Counted from the first letter of the stretch, positions 45,011 through 58,060 are shown. The stretch is 64,000 bases of DNA from Triatoma infestans (GCA_011037195.1 JAAEAF010006839.1:1-64000); one strand, 5' to 3'. A program made the numbers and translations. The notes: generated by a model not told the origin, from the letters alone.

Positions 45011-46263
45011 TGGGTCTTTTCTGTTTGACGACCGCACGGCTATAATCATATTATATGGAAAACATGTTTTTCTAGTTAATTGCTAAGATAAATAATGATT
45101 CTGACTTGTGAAAAAATAATTACAACGTTTAATATCACCAAAAAGAATTGCATTATGTTAGCAGTACTATTAAAACAAATTTAATTACTGTTCTGGAGGC
45201 CAAAAGTTTATTATATCATTCATTATTTGTTCATATAAATCACCATCCTTGGAATCTATTGCGCTACAAAAACTCACACAGATAGGAGTCGAGCATGTTT
45301 GTGCTGGTGCCGCGTTGTTTTTGGTTTATTCGTTTAGCGGACGCCCACATTGACTCAACTCGTTGGGTCGTGTGCTCCTTTAATGGGATCAACGAAAATT
45401 TTCTGAGTGGTTTACCATGTAATTTGTGAAATATCGCACACGACCTCCACATATCAGACATTATAGTTGTGCCTGGATTGATACCCCCTTTAATAACGCT
45501 CAGTATCATTTCCGAAGACCGGTTAGAAGCACTGTTCCTTTAGAAACACTGTTTGTCTTCCTAACAAATCCTCCAAAAAACCCATTGTGGAAGATACATC
45601 CTTCCAGTATTATTTTTCCGCTTAGAGAAGCATGATTCTTCAATTTCGACTGTTTTGTTTATACCGCCAACTTTTATCGGGTTTCTTATCAGAGAATCAG
45701 CGCAAACTTCTCGTAAGTAGTTCTTCCAGTCTGTTATTGAATTCATCTTCACAAAACTTAGTTGTAGTATACTGTTTGGCCGTAGAGTATATAAAATATA
45801 TAATAGTGTTAAACGGCAACCTACTACCTTCTAACCACGTGCCTTTTCTAACTCCAATCGTCACACGACAATTTTTTTTTTGTCGCATCTCCATCTGCCG
45901 TGGGATTCAGTAATATTAAGAGACATTTCATGCCCATTTACACAATAACGCGTATTATGTAGTATGGCTTTAAGTGTACATAATTAACTAATTTTTCTTT
46001 ACTGCCAATATCACGGATCAATGTAATAAGAGACATGTTCAGCGAACTACAGGACTGATGAACCAGCACAGACTAGTCGCCTCTTCCTATTTTACTTCTC
46101 TTATCACTCTCGCAGAACAAGATAAGACTTGCAGTTAGATAAATCGCACAGTCACTCTTTTAGACGTATTTAATAAAAAGTGAATAGAAATTGATTATTG
46201 GAACACATTAGGTTTCCATATAAAATGGTTATAGCCGTGCGGTCGGCAAACAGAAAAGACCCA
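45011..46263 (-). mobile_element. Merlin-like DNA transposon, defective
   Basis: A transposase relic is bounded by 50-bp terminal inverted repeats (45011-45060 and 46214-46263; outermost bases TGGGTCTTTTCTGTTTG; three mismatches). The element sits inside a family F copy that runs from about 44424 and resumes at 46264. Adjacent octamers GTGAGTTT and AGAAGTTT share only their last five bases, so the expected 8-9-bp Merlin duplication is at best degenerate. Confidence 0.8.
45185..46036 (-). pseudogene. Merlin/IS1595-type DDE transposase, broken
   Basis: Cut-and-paste transposase of about 280 residues assembled across frames. The N-terminal GRWRCDKKK and IGVRKGTWLEGSRLPF are followed by TVEIEESCFSKRK (first catalytic position, Glu in place of the usual Asp), INPGTTIMSDMW (second Asp) and THT-like TTQRVESMWASAKR (third position), then the C-terminal LDSYLCEF and INFWPPEQ. 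At least three frameshifts (near the A-run at ~45865, ~45740 and ~45268) and two in-frame stops (~45560, ~45531) disable it. The motif order is that of ISXO2/IS1016-type enzymes, whose eukaryotic form is Merlin. Confidence 0.75.
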
Positions 46264-46536
46264 GAAGTTTAAAGAAAAATCATTGGAACTATTTTCGAGG
46301 AAATCGCGAAAAACTTAAGAAAAAAACATTTTCACTAAAGTTGCAGTTCCGGTTGATGGATTTTGTGAAATGTAGTAAATGTAGCCTAAAGAAAATGGTC
46401 TAGATATCGTCTAAAAACGGAAAATTCGCAGCAACTTTCTTATTCATGATGTTTTTCCAATGGAGTGGACATTAATGTTTAGGGACAAAACCGATTCAAC
46501 CCGATAAATCACTTTACTTACTTATTCTTGGGGTAT

Positions 46537-47702
46537 TATTATTATTCACAAAAGGGGAGGGCAAACCCCACGCTATCCAAAGCCTCCCAGGGTCCATATA
46601 GCTACCCCTAAAGAATAACAACCCGGGACTAGAACGAAAATCCAGGCCAGGTTTAAACCATCTAAGTTTCACCACAGACCGAACAAATCGGACCAAAACC
46701 TTAAAAGGACACAGCTTAAGATCCTCTACCGATATCCTATTCCGGCCGAAGGTCCTAAACCTAATCTCCTCAAACCCAAACAATTCGTCATCAGATGCAT
46801 GGGTGTTTCCTCCTCAGTCTCACAAGCTCTACAAAAGGGGTCAGGCACGAGTCCCATTATATAGAGATGTCTCCTTAAACCACAATGCCCAGTGAGGAAT
46901 CCAACCAGATGTCTGAGGGAGGTCCGTGAAAGACATCGGACCCCGCTACTCAAAGCTCCGTCCGGGCCCCCAATGAGCATTTTAGACTGCCGACAACCCA
47001 CTGCACTCATCCATAAGGATGAGTGCTGTGAGGTCATCCACGTCTGAAAGCCCGACAAACATGTGCCAGAAGACACACCAAGAGCAGGCTCTGGACCAAT
47101 GAAAGGGAAAGAGGCACCTAATTTGGCAAACCTATCCACCTCCTCATTCCCAAAAATTCCCATATGACCTGGAACCCAGACCAGAAGCACATCCTTAATG
47201 AAGAAAGATCTTCCAGTCTTTTAGAACATTCCAACACCAATCTGGAAGTGAAGACACATGAATTAAGCGCCTTCAACGCAGCCTGGCTGTCCAAGCAGAT
47301 ACAAACACCTTTTAAATTAGTGTTACGCACCCTCTCATCCAAAATACAGCAAAGAATTGCATAAACCTCAGCCTGGAAAACGGTGGCCCACTCACCAAGA
47401 GGCGCTACCAAATGATCTCCCGTCTCAAAATAGACGGCAGCCCCAGACCTACCATCCATCCTGGAACCGTCCGTGTAGCATCGGAGATAATTCTCAGGAA
47501 TCACACCAGACGGACCCAGGGTTAACCAATCTTCCCTAGAAGGCAACCTAACCCTGTAGGAAAGACCAAAGACAAAAGTCTTCAAATTCCTATCAGAAGG
47601 GAAACCTGTTATGGGAATCCTTAAAAGCATCTCACGATAAATGGTAGAATGACCATATCACTTACCCTGCCAAAAACCTGCCTGTTTAATTCTATAACAG
47701 GC
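46537..47702 (-). mobile_element. 5'-truncated LOA-type retrotransposon (RNase H end)
   Basis: The minus-strand frame 47118-47630 has CYTDGSRMDGRSGAAVY, FQAEVYAILC and CLDSQAALKAL. After a frameshift near 47160 the frame 46726-47190 has LVWVPGHMGIFGNEEVDRFA, a LVGFLTGHCGLRRHL string and a CRACETEEETPMHLMTNC knuckle. These match the RNase H and tail of the element at 7624-12035 at many points but are divergent. An (AAT)n tail ends it at the left. The 13-mer ATTCTTGGGGTAT flanks it (46524-46536 and 47703-47715). Confidence 0.8.
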
Positions 47703-48247
47703 ATTCTTGGGGTATAATTGTCCAGGAAGGGCCCGGGCCTTCGCCATCGCAGCTCATCCGCTTATCTCTCTCTCTTAAAAAAAAAAATAAACGATAATCA
47801 AAATCTCCATGTAACAATAAAATGGAAAAAAGACGGATATGATATTGATATGTAAAAAGGATGGCTTTGAGAAAATTGCCCAAGCAAGTGCTGAAATGTG
47901 GGGTGGAAGGCGAGAGATTAGAAGAACATCTAGAAGAATGCGGGTAGATGATGCCAACGAGAGCTTAACGGGTCTTGGATTATGGAATTAGCAAACCCAT
48001 AATATAAATGAATAGAGGAATATAGTTGAAAAACTTTAAAATCACAGTCGGGACAAATGGAAAATCCAAAAAAATTGAAAATGTTAATCTAACACCAGCA
48101 GCCATAGAAAGCAAACACCTTAAAATTCAATGGCGAGATTGGTAATTCAGATGACTGTATGTTTTTTATGACTTCATACTTTAAAATAGTGTTGTTTTTT
48201 TTTTTTTTAATTACACCACAATCTTCATTACATTAAAAAAAAAAAAC

Positions 48248-49373
48248 AAATCTGGTGTGAAACACTCACACAAGCCTCTTACTGCAGTTTACAAAATTCT
48301 AATTGATAAGTTTTATAGTTAATATATCAAATTTAATGAAACTCGTCGTATTTATGGAGAAAATTGCTGTTATTAAAAGCGCACTTCCGGTCTACTAATT
48401 TTTTTTAAACTCTGAATTTTGGCCATCTATTTATTTCTAATTAAGTTTGTTTGGATGATAGAATTGTATAATCAACTATGACAGCACTTTAGAGGAAAAC
48501 ATAATCCCACCCCACCCCTGAAACGCCCGCTTTAATTACTTTACCAGAAGAAATGTTTCAAATAAAGTTGTAGCTCTTTATATGTGTACTTCACATCAAT
48601 AGTTAAAAGTAAATCTTTGGGGCCGTATTAAAGGAAATAGCAAAAAACTGAAAAAACTTCACAGTAAAAACACTTACGGTTATCCGATTTCTTCAAACTC
48701 GGACTTTCAACGACATATTTGATTCTAAATATTTACTATTATTCAAAGGAAGGGATTAGGTCAGTGGTAGCGCGCTGAACAAGCAACGCGGAGGTCCCCG
48801 GTTCGATCCAGTATGCTACCCTTAGATTTTTTCTTCCTAGGAGCCTCTACAACTCACTGTTCGATGATGGGCAGTGTTGTCTGTAGCTAGAGAATGGTGC
48901 TTGGAAGCCGGCTGTGCATTGGAGAAGGCTCCGGATGGTACAATAGATCTTTCAGGTCACCGTACAATAATCCCCTACAACAATCTAAATCTACTATTAT
49001 CCAGATGATTGTAGTAAACTCAAATAGCACTTTAGAGGAAAACCTCATCATACCCTTCCCCAAAAAGTGTCGTTAAATGAATTTTCCCGGAGAAATGTTA
49101 CAAATAAAAGTTTAGCTGTTTGTATGTGTAGTTGATATGCTAAGTTTTATTGAAAATCGTTGGAGCTGTTTTTGAAAACTTCACAGAAAACTGAAAAAAA
49201 ACCATATGGTAAATTGGCACTTTTGGTTGCACGATTTTTACGAAAAGCTTATTTTCAGGTCTCCTGGCGGACCTGAAACCTGAAAACCTGAATTTCCGGT
49301 GAAAACTAATTTTCGAAACTCTGGCAAGATCGCAATACTTCCTCGCACAATTATTGTTAATAAGGTAAAGTAA
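48248..49373 (-). repeat. Family F repeat copy, with SINE inserted
   Basis: Begins AAATCTGGTGTGAAACACTC and ends ATTTCCGGTGAAAACTAATT, AAGATCGCAATACTTCCTC. It is interrupted at 48746-48983 by a SINE. Otherwise colinear, reversed, with 17618-18632. Confidence 0.7.
48746..48983 (+). mobile_element. tRNA-like SINE (family B)
   Basis: The head has TTAGGTCAGTGGTAGCGC (A box) and CCCCGGTTCGATCC (B box), then the CCCTTAGATTTTTTCTTCC body shared with 1230-1381. Imperfect ~20-bp flanks TCTAAATATTTACTATTATT (from 48724) and TCTAAATCTACTATTATCC (48984-49002) look like its target duplication within the family F copy. Confidence 0.65.
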
Positions 49374-50342
49374 AAAAAGTCAGGTATTAACGTCATTGCA
49401 TAATTTGACAGCAAATTTTTCCTCTACTAAAACTCGGGAAACTCCGGTACTTATGTGACCAAAGCCATAGTAATCCTGATTTATTCAACCTTCTGTTTTT
49501 CCTAATTCTTGTCTCAATCGAAATTCTTGACTTATTAAATGCAATTAAATTTTATAATTAGTTGCTTAATGAATCGGCAATAAAAAACAAAAAGCAAAAA
49601 AAATATTCCAAGCAACTAAATGAGTGCAGAGAGGGAAAAAAAGACCGGCTAAAGAACTAACTATCATGGTGGGAAATAAGTAGATGTAAAAGTATGCAAA
49701 TTAGATTGAAATCTGTGAAGCGATAAGACTATCTTAGAAGACTAACAGTTAGCTAACTACTTCCCGTTGAGACATTACAAACAGAGGCCAGCGGAATCAG
49801 AGAGAGAGAGAGAGACAGTCACACAGACAGATACTCTAGAGAATCTTCTTCTTCATCTACAGCTTTCTCCTCTAATGTTTTACTATTCACTGCCTTCAAC
49901 ATCACTCTCCCACTATCCCACCAACGCCAACACTGGTAACCCTTTATAATCCTGGGATCGTGAGTTCGCACAAGGATATAAGGTTTATAACGACTTGTAA
50001 CCATCCTCTAAATATACTTGTCTACTACCGGTGGACTAGGACACTATTAACTAAATAGCTAATACCTCACTGTTTCTTGTGAATAATTCACAAATTTTAA
50101 ATCGATAAAATGAAAGTTTCGCATTTGTGTGGCGCATTTGCGTTCAAAAAGATTGAACTTTTTGAATGGCGTTCAGCAGAAAAATTGGTTTATGTTTTAA
50201 CATCGGCTCACAGCATATTGCTATATTGGAGAACCAATTTAGAGTGAGCAGCGGGCAACTAATTGCTATCAGCTTTCAACTAATTGCTAATTAATATCAA
50301 CTCTATTGAAACTTGAAGTTATTCAGCAAAAAAAAAGAAAAA

Positions 50343-51065
50343 AAAAATCTGTTATGAAATACTTTAACAATTTTCTCTTACTCCAACTAGATAATACAAT
50401 TTAATTAACAAACTTTCTTTAAAATTGAAATGTTTAGAAACAGGCTGACCGTAAATAAAAGGAATTAGAGATAATACATATATACACATTGTGGACGGCT
50501 TCTGTCTCAAGAAACACCATGACCTAGCGTCAGTTTAAATTTAAACATTGGGAGGGGTGAAATTGCTTACGTCCAAAATTATTTTCACGTGCACCCTGGA
50601 TATCCAACCAAACGAACAATATCAATCGGCAGCGCCGCCAAAGTTCTTTTATACTAGGCCACTCGACGCAGTATGACTAAATAGCGTAGGAAAAAAAAAT
50701 TAAACCTAACTGAGAGGCCCCCCGAAAACCTTCTAAAATAATTATTTTTGGAAAAATATTACAATTAAAAGTGCTTCATTATTAACTGTTCAGCGAGGAT
50801 TCAAGGTTTAAAGAAAATCGTTAGAGCCGTTTTAGAGAAAACTTGAGAAAACTCAAAAACCTATTCAGTAAAGTCGCACGTCCCGATAACTGTTTTTTTT
50901 TAAATTTGGAATTCCATTAAAGCTTGTAATATAATATATTAATATTACATTGTTGGTAAAACCATACATTTAACTAATGCGATACTTTAGAGGAAATTAT
51001 AACATTACTATTCCAAAAAATCCCCCAAAAATCAATTTTCCCAAGATAATGATTCAAATAAAACT
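50343..51065 (-). repeat. Family F repeat copy, subfamily with altered middle
   Basis: Starts AAATCTGTTATGAAATAC, then TTCTCTTACTCC. The middle resembles 4199-4943 (AGGCTGACCGTAAATAAAAGG), and later come TTTAAAGAAAATCGTTAGAG and TCAATTTTCCCAAGATAATG. Confidence 0.55.
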
Positions 51066-54000
51066 TCATCATCCTCACAATTCTAGACCTCATCTACTAC
51101 GTAGCTAAGACTCCCTTTCTATACAACTTTTTACATCCTTCACTATCCTCCACCAGTTTTTTTCCATACCTAATATGAAATTCCTCAATTTGTGCAAGCT
51201 TCCTTCCCACCTATCCTCCCATCTTGTCCACGTCTGTCTCTCCATGTTTGTTCATCAACCCGAGTCTCGTGTACCATCCTAGCCGTCCTGTCGGAACTCA
51301 TACAGCGTAATCTATTCTCGAAAACGGGTGAGAAGTGGTTTTTCTTTTCTCCCTCAACCTTATACAGCCAGTACACTATCACAAGTGTTGATACAACCAA
51401 TAAATGTTGCAATAAGTTTCCCACCTTCTCATATTTTGAGGTTTTGCAATCCTCAGCTGTAATTTCGTCATTTTTATTCTATTATTTATTTCGTTATTAT
51501 TTTATTCGTATTTGCTTTGAATACTGTTACTAGTTTTGATTTATTTTACTTTTATCATTTTTATTTATAGAGAGCTCCGGAAGATGGCAAATAATGTTTG
51601 CCGAAACGTCGGTTTTGATTAAAAAAAAAAAAAGACAGAAAAAAAAGCTTAAAAATGTTTTGGTTACCCTGGAATCTGCCTGGTTGACAGCCGACAATTA
51701 CATGTATATAATGTATCAGATCGTAACTAATTATAATTAACAATTTCTTGTTCACAATTCAGCAATCGAAACATAGTTCTTTGTAACAGTTTATTTATTT
51801 CATTTGATTAAATAAAATATGTCAAAAATATTTTTTTAAATTTTATTTCTACCGTAGATACAAAAAAAAAATCAAATATTTCCTAATATACAGTAGTCAT
51901 TAAATTATGATATTAATTATTAATAATTAATTATTTTCATAATAAAATAATGGAAAGATTTTATTTGTGTAGTGGAAGAACAAAATCGAAAAATAATAGT
52001 TTAAAGTTTCTGAATATTTTATAGTATCCAAAATTGTATTTTTGTTAATATTTTATAATTATTTTAGTGCTGTGAATTTACCTTCAAAAAGTGTGTATTT
52101 TAGAACCAGGTATATTAAATCTGGTCATTGCTATTAAGAAAACAAAGACACTAAATTCCGTTAGGGCAACTCTTTTGTATAAGTGAATTCCCCCGCGAGA
52201 GAGAGAGCAATTCCAAAGAAGAGAGCCATCAGCTTTAAAAGAGCAAAGAATAGAGACAGTCTAAACTCAACCTTCAAACAGGACACTTCAGGAATTGCTC
52301 TCTAAATATCTGTGCCAGTTATAAATTAAATAAGTTTATAAACCAAATAAGTTGTTATTATTTTAACAGAATATATTTATTTATAAAACAGTAGTGTGTT
52401 CTTAATTACTCTTAATTCTTATAATCTATCTCAAACAAACACACAAGCCCTTTTCGCTAAAACGCTCACGACACAACCAACTACTACAAACATCATTACA
52501 TTACATTTGTTTTAAGATTTTTTTCGAAATAAAACATTGGAAATTTAGAAAATTTTAAACAATATTTTTTTTGGTGGGCCAAATTAAAACAAAAAACAAA
52601 ATTTTCAAGTTTCAGATTATTTCATTGGATTATTTTTATTATATTTATTATGATCATATGTGACAAAAAATCAAGGAGTTCAATCATTTTTTATATATTT
52701 ATAGATATAATTTAATCCCAATTTTATCAAAATAAAATATATTTTATCTTGCAATTTTCTCTTTTGATCTCACATGAAAAGCTTTATATAATAAATAACA
52801 TTTTATTAGATCAAAGTTCAGTTTGGCCAAATTTTCACCGTATTTATATTTGGATGGAAATAGTGTAAATTGTGAACACAGTGAAGTTTAGAAATAATAT
52901 TAATAGACTGAAAAACTCATATTATTACGTTTAAAAGGTGGTATATATTTTCTACTTTTATCCAACAAATCGTTATTTCTCCACACAAAATTTATTACTC
53001 TATTTATGGTTGAAAATTTGATTAGCGATTTGTATGGCTTAACGAATATATTTTCCAAAACTTTTGCGTCATATTCTCCACAATAATTATCCTGATTATT
53101 GTGGTTCGAAATTTTTTTTTTTTCTCATATTGCGGTATACGTTAAATAATAATTATTATATTGATATAGTATCAGTATATTTACAATATATCAACTTCTA
53201 AGAGCGCCCCGCACAAAACAATGCATAAGGACCCGCGCCTCCTAGACCCAGCCCTGCTGGGTGATATATAAGTACATTTTAAATTTATGCAGATTTTCCT
53301 CTATTCTATTTTCATGTGCCAATTGTTTTTTAATATTTATGATTAAATTTAAAATGGAATTTAGTCATGAATTCGGAAAATTCATCGCTATTGTTTGTTT
53401 TGTCAGTTAATATGTTCGTACATGTATTTTATACTGGCGTACATAAACAAAAGAATAAAAAATATTTCAATGTAGAATTACATTTTTGCTTCTAAATATA
53501 TGTATGTATATACATTTGTATACAAAAAGGTGATAAGTATTTGAGAGAGCAGAGAAGATAGAGGCAGAATGAGGGTGATAGTGAGTTATAGGGGAAGCAA
53601 TGGAATGTTGACCATACTGATAGTGGTACAAGTGTCGCTATCTGACAGCTGGTGGGGGGAAGGCTGTGCGCTTTGCTGTGGACCATCACAGTCGGACAGT
53701 AGTGATAGTGAGGTCCTCGTATCACAATGGTATGTATATATATGTACAAACACTACTAGAAGAGAGACAGCAACGGGCAATACCGTTGTCTATTGCATAA
53801 TGTCACATTGCAGCACCACATAGATTCCAACCAAAACTGTGTACCAAGTGGAGGCAGCAGGGATGGACACCAACACCACCACATGGGTATTCTATGCAAC
53901 CAAACAACACAACCATAACCTTTCCACCCTTGGGCGGAGGGAAACAAGAGGGGGATCATTGTTGTGACGCAAATTACAAATTTATGCTCAACGTTGAACC

Positions 54001-54931
54001 CTATATAGCATGCGTTATTCCCCACTATTCACATATAAACACACAAACACAACCACATAAACTAATCATACATACATAAATACATAACATACATATACAT
54101 AGCCATATCTACCTATACAGTTGAACCTATCTATATCTATAGGACCGCTACTTAGTAATTATGTATTCCATTGCATGTATTAATTCCTAAATCGAGCGTG
54201 TATTCCAGAGTAATATAAACTCTCTAATAGTTTACTATAATTAATTACTAATGAATAAATAGATGGCAACCTTTTATTACTTACTGTTGTCACATTTTTC
54301 AAATTGTATTTCCACAGGAAATGCCACTTTAAACAATCTCTGAGCGAAAGAAAGTTTTTTTTATAGTGTTGCGCATACGCAGTACAACTGAAATTGGAAT
54401 GTCGCAAATAAATATTTTATTCAGATCACATCCATGAGATCCGATAATAAATTTATAATGAAAATTTGTTTAAACCCTTTTACCACACAACTATGAATTG
54501 ATTTCCAAAATATATCAGAAAATTAATTTGTTCAAGTGTTCTGAATCGGTGGGGGGAGGGGGGTTGCAAACTTTCTTCTAAATACACGTCCGAGGTGCGT
54601 CTGGTTCTACCACCTAATAAGTTTAGGTACATTAAATATTGCATTAATGGTCCTTAAAGTTTGGGGGGGAGGGGGAGGAATTGGTTAACCGAATGTTCGC
54701 TTTTATAGAAAATAAGTTTTTGAGGACTGACGAATTGACATAGCTTTACTCACTAACACACACATGTTACAAGCAGGTCACACTTTTACATTACTGATTA
54801 CAAAACTTACACAGCTGATCACCCCGATGATACAGCCCACGGTGGCGGGCAATCTTGATTTGCAATACCTTACACCATAGTCTTCCTTCAACTTCTACTG
54901 ACTACCTCCAATTCTCTACAGTTTCCTTAAC
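51066..54931. other. AT-rich desert with short repeats
   Basis: A CCGAAACGTCGG-type string at about 51600, AT-rich sequence to 53490, and family F scraps with G-runs at 54270-54720. No gene identified. Confidence 0.45.
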
Positions 54932-54946
54932 TGCCCATCCCTATAA

Positions 54947-55250
54947 CAACCTGGATGTTACACTGTGTACAGCTTCGGCTGTTGACAGGGTACATGGTTG
55001 GAAGGTGACTGACTGGGTGACTGGTGATCACAGGGCTATACTTTTCGAAGTTGCCTGGGACACCAGGCCATGTCTCGCCTATGAGGGTCTCGAAAGATAC
55101 TCAGTCAAACATGCTGACTGGGAAAGATACAAGACTCTCCTACAGCGCAGTATTGCTCCCATATATGTCCAAGAGGATACCATTGCTGGTGTTGATAAAG
55201 CGGTCACAGAGCTGACTGAGGTAATAGCGGGCGTAAGTGGGGAGGCTTAA
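54947..55250 (+). pseudogene. Endonuclease C-terminal end (R1-like element)
   Basis: NLDVTLCTA, VHGWKVTDWV and GDHRAILFEV are the last strands of the LINE endonuclease; the SDH motif reads GDH here. The open frame extends upstream into flanking DNA, but the target duplication shows the element starts at 54947. A frameshift at about 55245 separates this from the reverse transcriptase, whose own frame reads GLKKIPTSRMRRVPWW from there. Confidence 0.7.
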
Positions 55251-55270
55251 AGAAAATACCCACTAGTCGT

Positions 55271-57481
55271 ATGCGCCGTGTTCCTTGGTGGACACGGGAG
55301 CTGACAACAGCTAAAAAAGGAGTTGCCAGGAAGCGAAGACGGTACCAGCGGGAACGGAATGAGGAATCCCGTCAAAAATATTTAGATGAGTATCGTGGTG
55401 CTCGAAGCCAGTATAAAAAGATGGTGTTGCAGGCCAAGACCTCAAGTTGGCAGGAGTTCGTGAGGTCAGAAGGCAATAGAGATCCTTGGGGTATTGTATA
55501 CAAGGTGCAGTCTAATAAGTTGAAGCCAAACCTGATATTAGCCAGTCTAAACATAGATGGAATATCGGGTGTTGGGTCCTGGAAAGAATCGACGCAGCAC
55601 TTATTGAAAGTACTCCTCCCGGAGGATAGCCCTCTGGATGATACTCAGTTGCAAAGAAGTCGGCGCGAGGCAGCTTATGAGTCACCAGCTCTGGATTGCT
55701 CCGTGGCCGAGTTTGATATATACGATATAAAATTTGTTATTGGCGAAATTAAGAACAAGAAGGCACCCGGCATAGACATGATTAATGGAGAAATTGTCCG
55801 GAAAAATGAGGACGTTTTAAGCCAGTATCTGCTAGACCTGTTCAATGGATGCCTGAAACTGGGATATTTTCCCAGTCAATGGAAAACAGGGCTTGTCAAA
55901 GTGTTATATAAAGGTGGTAACAAGCCCATCGGAGACGCAAAGTCGTATCGATTGATACAACTCCTGCCCGTTTTTGGGAAACTGCTGGAGAAACTGATTG
56001 TAATGAGATTGAAAAGTTTTATCAGTTTCAGTCCCAACCAGTATGGGTTTGTATCGGGAAGATCGACGACAGATGCGATCTCAAAAATCCTGAATTTGGT
56101 CCGTGGCAGTGGGCACAAATACGTCCTCACAGTATTCCTGGACATAGCAGGTGCCTTCGATAATGTCTGGTGGCCGACTGTACTAGAGTCACTTAGAAGG
56201 AGAGATTGTCCACCAAATCTTCTTAAACTGATACAAAGCTACCTCACTCATAGAGTGGCGGTGCTTGTGACTCAAGCCGGCGAAATATCCAGGCCAATAA
56301 CTAAAGGTTGTCCGCAGGGCTCGGTGGTGGGTCCGTTCCTGTGGAACTTGGTCATGGACGGATTGTTAGAGCATATAGAAATGATGGATTATTGTGATTC
56401 AGTTGCATACGCTGACGACCTTGCAGTAGTCGTTCATGGTGATTCTCGTCGGGAGTTAGAAGAGCGTGCGAGCGCTGTTGTAACCCGAATTAAGAATTGG
56501 TGTCAAGGGGAGAAGCTTCAGATTTCGTTCGAGAAGTCTAAAGTGATGCTAATGAAAGGCAAACTTCATCCCAGTCGTCCTCCCTGGATAAGGGTGGACG
56601 ATCACAGAATAGTCCATGTGACCCAGTTTGAGTACCTGGGCGTGCTGCTGGATTGGAAGCTTTCTTTTAAGCCCCATATCTAGTGGGTGGCCTCCAGATG
56701 TCTCAACTTGTACCAGGGAATAAAAAGAGTAGCCCGTGGTGAGTGGGGGCTGAAGACTGGCGTGGCCCTAACCATTTATAGGGGCGTAATAGAGAATGTC
56801 GCAGCGTACGCAGCTGCCTGTTGGGCCGACAAGCTTGACATGCGGTCGTACAGCGGCACTCTATTGCGAATGCAAAGAGCAATTTTATGCTCTGTAACAA
56901 GGGCCTATGCGACATCATCCACGGCTTCCTTACCGGTGGTCGCTGGTATGTTGCCGCTTGATCTCCTCGTTGAGATGAGAGCCCTTACCCATAAGTTTAA
57001 AAAAGGGGTCAAGATTGTCCTCGATGGTGAGGAGCTGTCCAGTCAGATGCCCACTACTCTTGCAAGAAATAAGATCCGAGAGTACGAGATTGGGAAGTGG
57101 CAAAGACGCTGGGATGAGGCAGATACAGGAAGAATTACATATGAGTTCTTCCCAAATGTGCATCACAGACTATCGATGCGGTGGCTGGAGCTATCCCAAA
57201 CCGTAACGCAATATTTCACGGGCCACGGGGAGTTCAATTCTAAGCTCAATGAGTTGGGTTTGAAAGAATCCCCGAATTGCGAATGCGGTGAACGGGATAC
57301 AGTGCATCACGTTCTCTTCCGATGTTCTCTCCTCGACGAGGCAAGAATCCATATGGAATTCAAGCTGAAAAGGAGAGGAGAGAATTGGCCGGGAGAATGT
57401 AAAGAGTTGGTGAAAAGTGCTGAAAATTTTAAAGACTTCGCTCTGTTTGCTCGAGAAAGTAGCGGTAATGCGCCGGACTAG
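55271..57481 (+). pseudogene. Reverse transcriptase and CCHC tail (R1-like element)
   Basis: One frame with a single internal TAG at 56681-56683, just after YLGVLLDWKLSFKPHI. RT motifs: KKAPGIDMINGE, KVLYKGGNK, RLIQLLPVFGKLLEK, motif A FLDIAGAFDNVWW, motif B KGCPQGSVVGPFLW, catalytic VAYADDLAVVV. After the stop come the thumb and C-terminal region, including FTGHGEFNSKLNELG and the knuckle CECGERDTVHHVLFRC typical of R1. It reverse-transcribes element RNA at the target. The product would be cut in two, so it is inactive as it stands; the damage looks recent. Confidence 0.85.
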
Positions 57482-57757
57482 ACGGATATGTAGAGGTCCG
57501 CCTCCACGTGGCAGGGATGGAAACTTGCCTACATAGTAGGCAAGGCTAAGTGACCATAGGCACCGGTTTTGGCGCTATGCGCTAGGTACGGTGGCCAGGA
57601 GTGTGCTGAATTTTTGCCCATCCCTATAATTTTAGTCTAGCAGCCCTCCCTGTATACTGCCCTCCCAACAAATCTATAACCCATGATTAATTTATATCCT
57701 TTTTTAATACCCTCGGTCCTAGGTTCCTCTCTGGTGTAGGAACGCAAAACATCAACA

Positions 57758-58060
57758 ATGGCGGGGTCAAACGACAAATCCACGTGGTCAGACACTCTTA
57801 AACGTTATCCTCTCCAGCAACGTTTATTCCAGCAATATTACACCAGCATCTCACCTGATCAACCAACCTATTGGCCTGCATCCCTATCCAAACTTCCAGA
57901 TATTCTCCATTTCTTCGTTACCTCCCATATTACCCGTTATTTCCAAATCTTCACACTAACCGAACTCTCCTCAGACCACAGTCCCGTCCTAATTACTCTT
58001 GATACGAATCCCTTTCTCAGCACTCCTAAACCATCTCCCATTTGCGGCTAAGTCAACTAG
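57758..58060 (+). pseudogene. Jockey-type endonuclease fragment
   Basis: A 97-codon frame with NDKSTWSDTL (the N-x-K-x-x-W motif), QPTYWPASLSKLPDILHFFV and LSSDHSPVLITL (the SDH end of the endonuclease). This is the C-terminal half of the endonuclease of a Jockey-clade LINE. No ORF1 or RT follows, so it is an isolated relic next to the R1-like insertion. Confidence 0.65.

Larger units (their letters stand above)
54947..57614 (+). mobile_element. 5'-truncated R1-clade non-LTR retrotransposon
   Basis: Contains the endonuclease C-terminus, a full reverse transcriptase and a CCHC tail without RNase H, as in R1-clade elements. The exact 15-mer TGCCCATCCCTATAA flanks it at 54932-54946 and 57615-57629. 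About 130 bp of 3' UTR follow the coding region and there is no poly(A) or simple-repeat tail. One frameshift and one internal stop are the only large defects besides the 5' truncation. Confidence 0.85.

Noticed and set aside
46050..46080. CTGATGA string as a hammerhead ribozyme core
   Set aside because: No GAAA partner or paired helices around it.
53492..54025. Several 60-90 codon frames on both strands
   Set aside because: No family resemblance, overlapping in both directions, no supporting context.
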